DNA of 64,000 bases from Capniomyces stellatus (Eukaryota; Kickxellomycota; Harpellomycetes; Harpellales; Legeriomycetaceae): contig LUVW01000004.1 of assembly GCA_001661515.1 (NCBI GenBank), positions 392,258-456,257 of the forward strand. The letters run 5' to 3'. This document shows, piece by piece, positions 57,360 through 64,000 of this stretch (positions are counted from its first letter, which is position 1; each line of letters starts with the position of its first letter). Made by a program: the position numbers and the translations under genes. The notes beneath the pieces were generated by a model. The model had not been told where the DNA came from. It saw nothing but the letters and a program-made list of their open reading frames with translations, and made no database searches.

Positions 57360-58334
57360 TTAGGCAGAGTTTTCAACAGCAGTGCACTCGCGAGAGATGT
57401 GACCTGATTGGCCGCAGTTGTAGCAGGCTCTGGTGGTTTCTCTTTGGCAATCGCTTGACAAGTGACCGAACTCACCGCAGTTGTAGCACTTGGTTCCATT
57501 GGAGCATTCACGGCTACGATGGCCAGTTTGTCCACAGGAGAAGCATGATTGGGAAGAGTTTCCTCTTGCACCGCCTGATGAGTAGCAATCACGAGAAATG
57601 TGACCACGTTGTTCGCATTTGTAGCAAACTGGTCCTGATGCGTTACCACCAACTTCTCTTCTTGGTCCTCTGCTAAAGTTATCTCTACCAGCGTTTGTTG
57701 ATTCGTTTTGGCATTCGCGAGACTATTGTTGTTTTTAAGTTTAAGTTTTTCACTTTAGTTTTCGGGCTCTTTTCAATAAATCAGCTGTATAGTGTTTCTC
57801 GTGTGTTGAGACTGAAATATCTTGGAATTAATATATTAAACCATTCACTACAAACTGTATTATGAATTCACAATTACCATGTGTCCTGTTTGTCCGCAAT
57901 TGTAGCAGGCTCTATCGCTTGTACCATTTGGGCATTCTTTGCTCAAATGTCCTGGCTTGTGGCAGACGTAGCATGTTTGTGGTTGCTTCTCTTGAGTGCA
58001 ATCTCTTGACATGTGACCAGCTAATAGTGTATTATTAACAACCCCAGTTTTTTTTAGTATATTCTCATCTACTACATTTTCCCATATCCTTACTACTCAC
58101 AAACATAACGGTATGGCAGGTGGCTCGAGCAACAATACGAATCAACGTCGTTTGTTTTTACAATAAACACACCAATGCTACCAAACTACTATAGCCATTT
58201 GATTGCGAATTTATTGTTCTCCCCACGAATCTTCCCGTGTATATCTGTCTAAAAGCGCCCTGTATAAGCAAGGGCCTGCTGTATCACTTACATTCACCAC
58301 AGTTGTAACACGATCTTTGATTGTTTGCTGACAT
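57360..58334 (-). CDS. CNBP/Gis2/Byr3-like protein with seven CCHC zinc knuckles
   Basis: Three exons, 58334-58292, 58020-57878 and 57722-57360, join (phases 1 and 0) to 182 residues. It contains seven CX2CX4HX4C knuckles: CYNCGESGHMSRDC, CYVCHKPGHLSKEC, CYNCGQTGHMSREC, CYKCEQRGHISRDC, CFSCGQTGHRSREC, CYNCGEFGHLSSDC and CYNCGQSGHISREC. The first and third are split by introns, which supports the splice model because each is restored exactly. A Gly/Arg-rich linker (about 70-90) separates knuckles 3 and 4, as in CNBP and Byr3. These proteins bind single-stranded nucleic acid and mRNA, associate with ribosomes and influence translation. Size and knuckle number match fungal Gis2 (153 aa, 7 knuckles) and Byr3 (179 aa, 7). 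Intron 1 is 271 bases, intron 2 is 155. Confidence 0.95.
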
Positions 58335-60033
58335 TTTTTGTTTTATTTCCTAGTAAATACTAAAATATTTGGTTTTGGCTTTTTATATAGTAGACCTTAA
58401 AGAAATACGCTAAAGAAAAAAAAATTTTATCTAAACTTTTTATTTTATTTTATACTCTACAAATGTTTTTTTTTATTTCAAGATCTACAAACAAATTTTG
58501 TCTGACAAATTTTGACTTAAAAAAAAAAGCAATTCCAATTTTTTCTTTTTTTTCATCAAAAAATCTGATTAATTAGACTTATTTTCATTTGAAGGTACCA
58601 TTGTCATTATTCATAATGTAAGGTAAAAATGACTTCCAAAGACACAAGAACATTCTGATTTTCCTGAACTAATTTACCTTGGTCGTTCAGGTACTAGCTC
58701 TTATTATAAATCTAACTAAATTTTTTTGAAAAACCAAAAGGGCCAATAAGGATTATGCAAAAGTTCAGCACAATTGCAATTTATAATCTATAATGAAAAA
58801 AATCTGCACTCGAAAATTTTTTAGCAGCTCCTTTTCCTTTTTTTTTCTTTTCCACTTTTATCCACTTTTTTCTATTTTTTTTTTTTTTTATTTCTTTTTA
58901 TTTTATTTTTTTATTTTTCACACTTTACTCTTACTTTTTTTATTGGTATAGTGTAATTAATACGCGGCAGCTTAAAAGGGTTTACACCAATTATTTATCT
59001 TTACAAAAAGCCTTCTTTTTTTTTTTTGCAGGCTTTAAATTGGATAAATAAAACTAAAAAGCAGGTATTTTATTGTGAAAGTGAGAAATGAAAAATAAAA
59101 TAAATTCATTGTTCATCAGTTGGTCGTTGAACAATCTAATTGGATTATCAATGGATAATTCAAAAGCAAAATGGCTTCAGTTAGATTAGAGAGCTTTTTT
59201 TGCATTAATTAAACTTGATTTAGCTTGGGGGGTATGACGCTCTAAATCATTTTGTATTGGTACAAATTTTTAGTTGTCGATTTCATTTTATACCAAATCA
59301 ACTGGGCTCACAGGTTCGTATGGTTGTTGGTTTGTCTTTACTAATTTATAAGTCAAATCTTTACTGGCCTATAAAATCGGTTAGAATTCCACTATTTTTA
59401 CTAATTTACAAACCGAGCATAATATAGATCCCACGCTATTAACTCGGTATTGCGGCCAACTTTTACCTTGGTGTGTTTATTGTATCGTATTGTACTGTTA
59501 ATTGTATTGCATTGTAATGTATTTAAGCATACAAACTCTTTATAAATATAACCAAATTAGAGATAAACAAACAATGACCGATATGTAAACAGAACTTTAG
59601 TGTAAGAGAGTGATGAAGGGGCTCTCTTCTCTCTTTTAGCCAACATTATGTGTGCTGATATGTACCCGGTATGTAAGCCAGAAACAACAAATTGTATTAT
59701 ATAATATACCCAGCAAAGTTTAAGCGTCAACATGGCGTGTAGAACTGACAAAACACTTGACAGTTTGAAACCCAAATTTTGGAATAAACCATCTTGTGAA
59801 CAAGATAATATCGCCTGGCTAATAACAATTGCTGTTGGTCGATTTATCAGACCTGAATAACTTGATCAAAGCAAATAAACGTCCAGTAATGGTGGAAATA
59901 AGCATTAGTAGAAATAAACATTAAAAGTAAATAAAAGTTGATACTTGACACTTAATACTTTATCAATTAAACATGGCCATATTGAGGATTGGCTAGATGT
60001 GTTTAAAACTGTGGTAATCATTAAAAAAATAAT
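58335..60033. other. Intergenic, CNBP-like promoter and arrestin-like gene 3' region
   Basis: This 1.7 kb very AT-rich stretch holds long T and A runs (58420-58560, 58840-58930). A minus-strand frame at 59557-59775 begins with TTG and has no domain. No gene or RNA is seen. It should carry the promoter of the CNBP-like gene and the terminator of the gene at 60034. Confidence 0.55.
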
Positions 60034-63000
60034 CTAAGTATGGCGACAGACTACAGTCTTGCCCTTATGAGGACTAGGCAGTCGCAGAACAGCTGATTTT
60101 GATAGCAGTTTATTCCTCTGCAGTATTTTCCCTTTTATATTTTTATATTTCTTGGAGTTGGAGTTGGAGAACGGGGTGTAAACGACGCTGTTTGGCGGGA
60201 TAGTCTCGCTGGAATCTAAAGAAAAATCTGGTATATAGCTGTTGTTGTTTCTGCAAAGATCCAAAAGCTCGTCTGGTGACGGTATGATATTGCTAAGAGA
60301 TACAAAATCCAAAGGAGGGATGGAATTAGGGTAATCCAAAGTACTAGCGAAAATACGGCTTAGTATTTTGTCTCTTAGCCTTATTTTAGGGATATTTATT
60401 TTCAAATTCTGAGCTTGAGAAACGGTATGGCCACTGTTGGCACTTTTATTAAACCCGAGGTTCTTTGTAGGCGGTTTGTTTGAGGTGCTTGATCTCTTCA
60501 AGCAGAACCTTCTGCCTCTTGCTGGCGGTGACTCTTTCAAAGTCGAGTTCGACTCTGTATAACTAAGCTCCTCTTCATTTAAGTACGAGCCTATCTGGCC
60601 ACAGTTCCATGCCTCTGCCACTCTAATCAGATGGTTGTTATAGTTGATCAGATCCATGTCCTCGTCGCCGTCGTTTTTTGAGTCTATTGACAGATAATGG
60701 CTGGTTTCAGCGAACGATAATGGCGAAACTTGGCTATCAACAAGATAAATAGACTTTTTCTTGGGACTGGTAGACCTGCGTGATAGCAAAAATGGCAGCG
60801 CCACAGCTGTTCCGATATCGTGGCTTGCCAGGTTGTTGATCAAGCTGAGATGCCTGGTGACTCTTTTGCCCTTGAACTCGGCTCTAGGGTTTGGGTGTGG
60901 TTTGAATTCGTACTTCAAACTGGTTTTAGTCACATTTTGAAATGCCTGCGGTGGGAATGGCTGGAAATCTGGTTGAGAAACAGACTTGGTTTCGCTTTCA
61001 GACAACGTGTTTAAATGATAAATAGAAGATGTGCACATCTTTGGCTGACTCGTGCGTCTTGATAATAGATCAGGCTGCGATAGGCTTCTATGCTGTGTGG
61101 ATTTTCTGGATGACCTGCTTGTGCTTGATTTGAGATCCTGCTGCACATTTTCCTGCGCATGCGCATTGCTGCTTAGACTTCTACCCAAACTGTATTGTGG
61201 GCCTATAAACGAATTGTATTTTGGATTGCAGCTTGGTAGGAGGTCGTATACATCAACGGATAACTTGTCTTTATTTGTCTTATCTCCTCTCAGTGGCGCG
61301 TTTGGCTGGGCTCTTGAGCTGTACCTTGGTCTTGACTTTGGGGTTTTAGAGGAGTGAGGCTTGAAGTTGTGCAGTATAGGGGAATCGTTGTTCAAGTACA
61401 CTGTGGACCTGTTATTGTACTTTACTCTTGTGTACATTCTAGAACAATGTCTAAACCTGGTATTACGTCTAGTCTTTTTAGAATTAGCCAGCTGTGGTGA
61501 GCGGTTTGAGCTGTGCGTCACAGGCGCCATATACTCGAGATCCGATAGAAACTCGCCGTCTCTTCCAAACTTCTCAAGCATCTCATAGGAATTATTGCAT
61601 TTGTACATCTCAAGACTGTCTCGTAATATATTTATTTTCCTGTACCGTGTTATTTTTCGACTCAATGACTTTGCCTTAGTGCTTTTGCTAACGGCCTTTT
61701 TTGGCTCAGAGTTAGCTCCTTTGGAATTTTTTCTGGCAAGAAGTTTTGCCTTTGTGCTCCTGTTAGTCGAGAATATTCTTGTAAGCAGTCTCTTCAACCC
61801 CGAATTATTCTTTATTCCTGGCTTCTCTTTGTCTAGTTTCTCCGGCTTGTTCTCCGTGCTGCTTTCTGAACCAGAGTCTTGTGACTTGGCCGGTTTACTG
61901 CTGTTAAACCTCACCGACTTGTTTATTCTTGCTAGACCACCTTTGATTACTTGGCCTATATTGTTACTGTCCTCGGACAATTCAACACCACCACAGGTAT
62001 TGGACTCTTTATCTGTAGGTGTATCATTACCAATCTCGATATTGCCTCCTCTTTCAGTGGTAGCATCATTCGTTTCTCCCAACAAACATCCTTTTGAGTT
62101 GTTCACAGAGGTATCTCCACTGGCTATACTACCAGACTCTGTACTGGTCGAGCCAACCGCCTCGTTCTTGTTTTTTTCTCTGCATCCTAGACCAGCAGTG
62201 CTGTTTTCTTGACTGTACTCATACCCATCAGAAATAACACTCTCGAGGAACATCCCACCTCTTTTGGATTTTGTATCACTAGCAATTAAAATACTATCCT
62301 GCAGACCACTGTATTTGCCTTCGACTGGTTCCGGTTTAAATTCTACGCCGGGTTGGTGTTTAGCGTTGCTGAAACTATTAGTGTCACTATGTTTATTTAT
62401 CGAGTTGGTACAGGTGTCTGTACTATTGAGCCCCACCTTTTTCTCTGACTTTTGGGATTCTGAATCATCACTTTCCACTTGAATGTGTAGTGGGTTTTCT
62501 GAGTCACTGTTCTCCTTGTCCTGATACTCTTTGTCCTGATAAATATCTGCAACTTTGCTTGTTTTTTGGCTAAGGTACTGGCCCTCAAAATTGAATATAT
62601 CGACATTGTTATATTTACTGGTTTTGTTGTCTCTATGTTTAAATCCCGTTTCCATCGAGCTTTCAAATACCTGCTTGTTGTGTTCCTCTCTCAGCAAATA
62701 CTCTGTGTCTAAATCTGCTTTATCCGCGTAAATCTTATGGTTGCTACTTTCTGGCTGATGTGCATTTGTATTTATTGGAGCCTCTATGCAATCTTTTTGC
62801 TTTAATGAAATTTGTAACCCATCCTCAAATATTTTATTGAACGGCAAAAACACGCTTTCCAAGCTCACACCAGGCTCTATGTCCTCTGCTTTGAGTCTTT
62901 TGCATTGTGGTCCGTGATACCCGTTTCTTCCAAAACTCTCTTCTGGACCCCACCAAATATCCGAATCCGGGCCCGGGTTCAAATCCGAGTTCGAGTCTGC

Positions 63001-64000
63001 CAATGACCTTGGTCCTTTTGCTGAGGTCATTTTGTCAAGTATAGGCTTGCTGATGATGGCAACAGGTACATTCACCTGTATTTTGCTACTTTGTATATTA
63101 AATTCAAACTACGAGTTAGTCTGTCCGTCCAATTGAAGCTTCGCGGTTTCTAATCAATATAGTGATTTTTTACAACTTACCCTTCGCCTGTTTTAATAAC
63201 AAATAATATGATCTGTCTGATATCGCAGCTCTGTGATATCATTGTTTTTTCATCCACAGACCTCACTCCCCTCTAAAAAAAATATCGCAATTAAGATTTA
63301 TATTTTCTCCTTTTATAAATACATATTCGCTTTTTTGCTGCTCGCCGACTTTCTTTGTTTCAAACAAAAAAAAAAGGTAAAGAAACTAAAAGTTCAAAGC
63401 TACTTTATTGTTTTTTTTCAAGCACTATTACGCGCCAACTTACAGGTACCGACATCAGTATCTTGAGTTTGATCTCCTCCAGACTCAACCCTTCAGTGAT
63501 GTATTTCATTTGAGATTCGTCTAGACTTGTGTTCTTGATTACCCTTATGTCTGTCACTGGGCTGCTTTTACCACTTAATGTTAACTGGCAAAGCATTATT
63601 TCAATAGAGTGTATCTACCAATTTATTTTTCCCAAATGCATTCGGTTTTTACTTGAAAATCAATGAACAACAACCAGAATCACCCATATTCATATTCATT
63701 GAGCTGGCTTACAACACTCCCATCTCCCAACACTTACCTTTGTGCTTTGGTTCAAATCTGCATTCAAGTTTATAACTTTCAGCTCAGCTATAACATCTTC
63801 ACCCGAGGCCAATATATTTTTTTTCAGCTGAGCAACAATTCTTAAATTGCTAGTGTTGCAAGTCACGGAGCTGGATGAAATAGGTTGCTTTTGTATTCCT
63901 AGAATCCTTATATGGCTGCTATTAGGGAAGATATGTAGTCTAACCCCCTTGCTGTGAAGGTACCCGATTCTTGGTTTAATGATGCGATCAACTGTCTTGA
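60034..64000 (-). CDS. Arrestin-like protein with long Ser-rich tail, N-terminus beyond window
   Basis: The 1,013-codon frame ending at 60034 has no ATG at its start but a good acceptor (TACAG at 63080-63076, ACTAAC about 40 bases upstream). Upstream exons 64000-63738 (first complete codon at 63998) and 63614-63444 join it in phase 0 throughout. This gives about 1,157 visible residues. The first 150 resemble the C-terminal arrestin domain: SNLRIVAQLKKNILASGEDV, IAELKVINLN, IHSIEIMLCQLTLSG, then EEIKLKILMSVPVNVPVAII. The remaining 1,000 residues are Ser/Asn/Lys-rich with many RRxS sites (LSRRSTSPKK, SRRTSQPK). Fungal arrestin-related proteins act as ubiquitin-ligase adaptors for transporter endocytosis, but I find no PPxY motif in the visible part. 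The 368-base intron (63443-63076) is the longest inferred here. A separate gene starting at ATG 63030 is the alternative. Confidence 0.6.

Noticed and set aside
57305..57652. A 115-codon minus-strand open frame over the zinc-knuckle gene
   Set aside because: It is out of frame with the conserved knuckles; the true exon 3 (57722-57360) in the neighbouring frame encodes four and a half intact CCHC motifs.
59557..59775. A 72-codon minus-strand frame near the end of the window
   Set aside because: It starts with TTG, has no recognisable feature and lies in plain AT-rich DNA.

Overview
The window reads as nuclear DNA of an AT-rich, intron-containing fungus. Genes are interrupted by short introns (about 70-370 bases) with GTAAGT-like donors and CTAAY-like branch sequences. 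Gene content is eukaryotic and fungal: an ATG14-like autophagy subunit, COX20, the PP2A scaffold subunit, NAR1, a seven-knuckle CNBP/Gis2/Byr3 protein, a Myb regulator and Dal5/Tna1-type transporters. Intron density argues against Saccharomyces-type budding yeasts. An early-diverging lineage (for example Kickxellomycotina) is possible, but the sequence alone does not settle it. Many spliced models below were rebuilt by hand by requiring matching donor/acceptor phases; exon coordinates are given with each gene.

Layout. 1-1.5 kb: 5' part of an ABCC (MRP-type) ABC transporter, minus strand, running off the left edge. 3.7-5.2 kb: an intronless MFS transporter. 6.4-8.5 kb: six-exon ATG14-like gene, convergent with COX20 (9.0-9.6 kb). 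10.2-13.0 kb: six-exon PP2A A subunit. 14.2-31.6 kb: four more paralogous MFS transporters (two minus, two plus) around a gene-poor 5.8 kb spacer. 34.4-35.3 kb: a protein with a C-terminal two-helix membrane hairpin. 36.1-42.0 kb: a 1,973-residue protein tentatively related to NBAS/Sec39. 42.1-44.5 kb: NAR1 (five exons). 45.3-48.4 kb: a three-repeat Myb protein with C2H2-like fingers. 51.8-56.7 kb: a 1,595-residue Ser/Lys-rich protein of unknown function. 57.4-58.3 kb: CNBP-like protein. 60.0-64.0 kb: arrestin-like domain plus a 1,000-residue Ser-rich tail, running off the right edge.

The most interesting signals are these. (1) Five paralogous transporters carry none, one or two introns at the same two ancestral sites; two of them share a 163-base perfectly identical tract that includes a whole intron, which points to gene conversion. 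(2) Two introns, in the PP2A and ATG14-like genes, need a GC-AG boundary with the same donor hexamer GCAAGT. (3) Runs of 9 to 31 G or C recur in non-coding DNA of an otherwise AT-rich window. (4) The 1,973-codon gene changes abruptly from purine-rich to pyrimidine-rich message strand near 40.15 kb. Apart from the transporter cluster the genes are unrelated housekeeping or regulatory functions; I see no biosynthetic or defence cluster.
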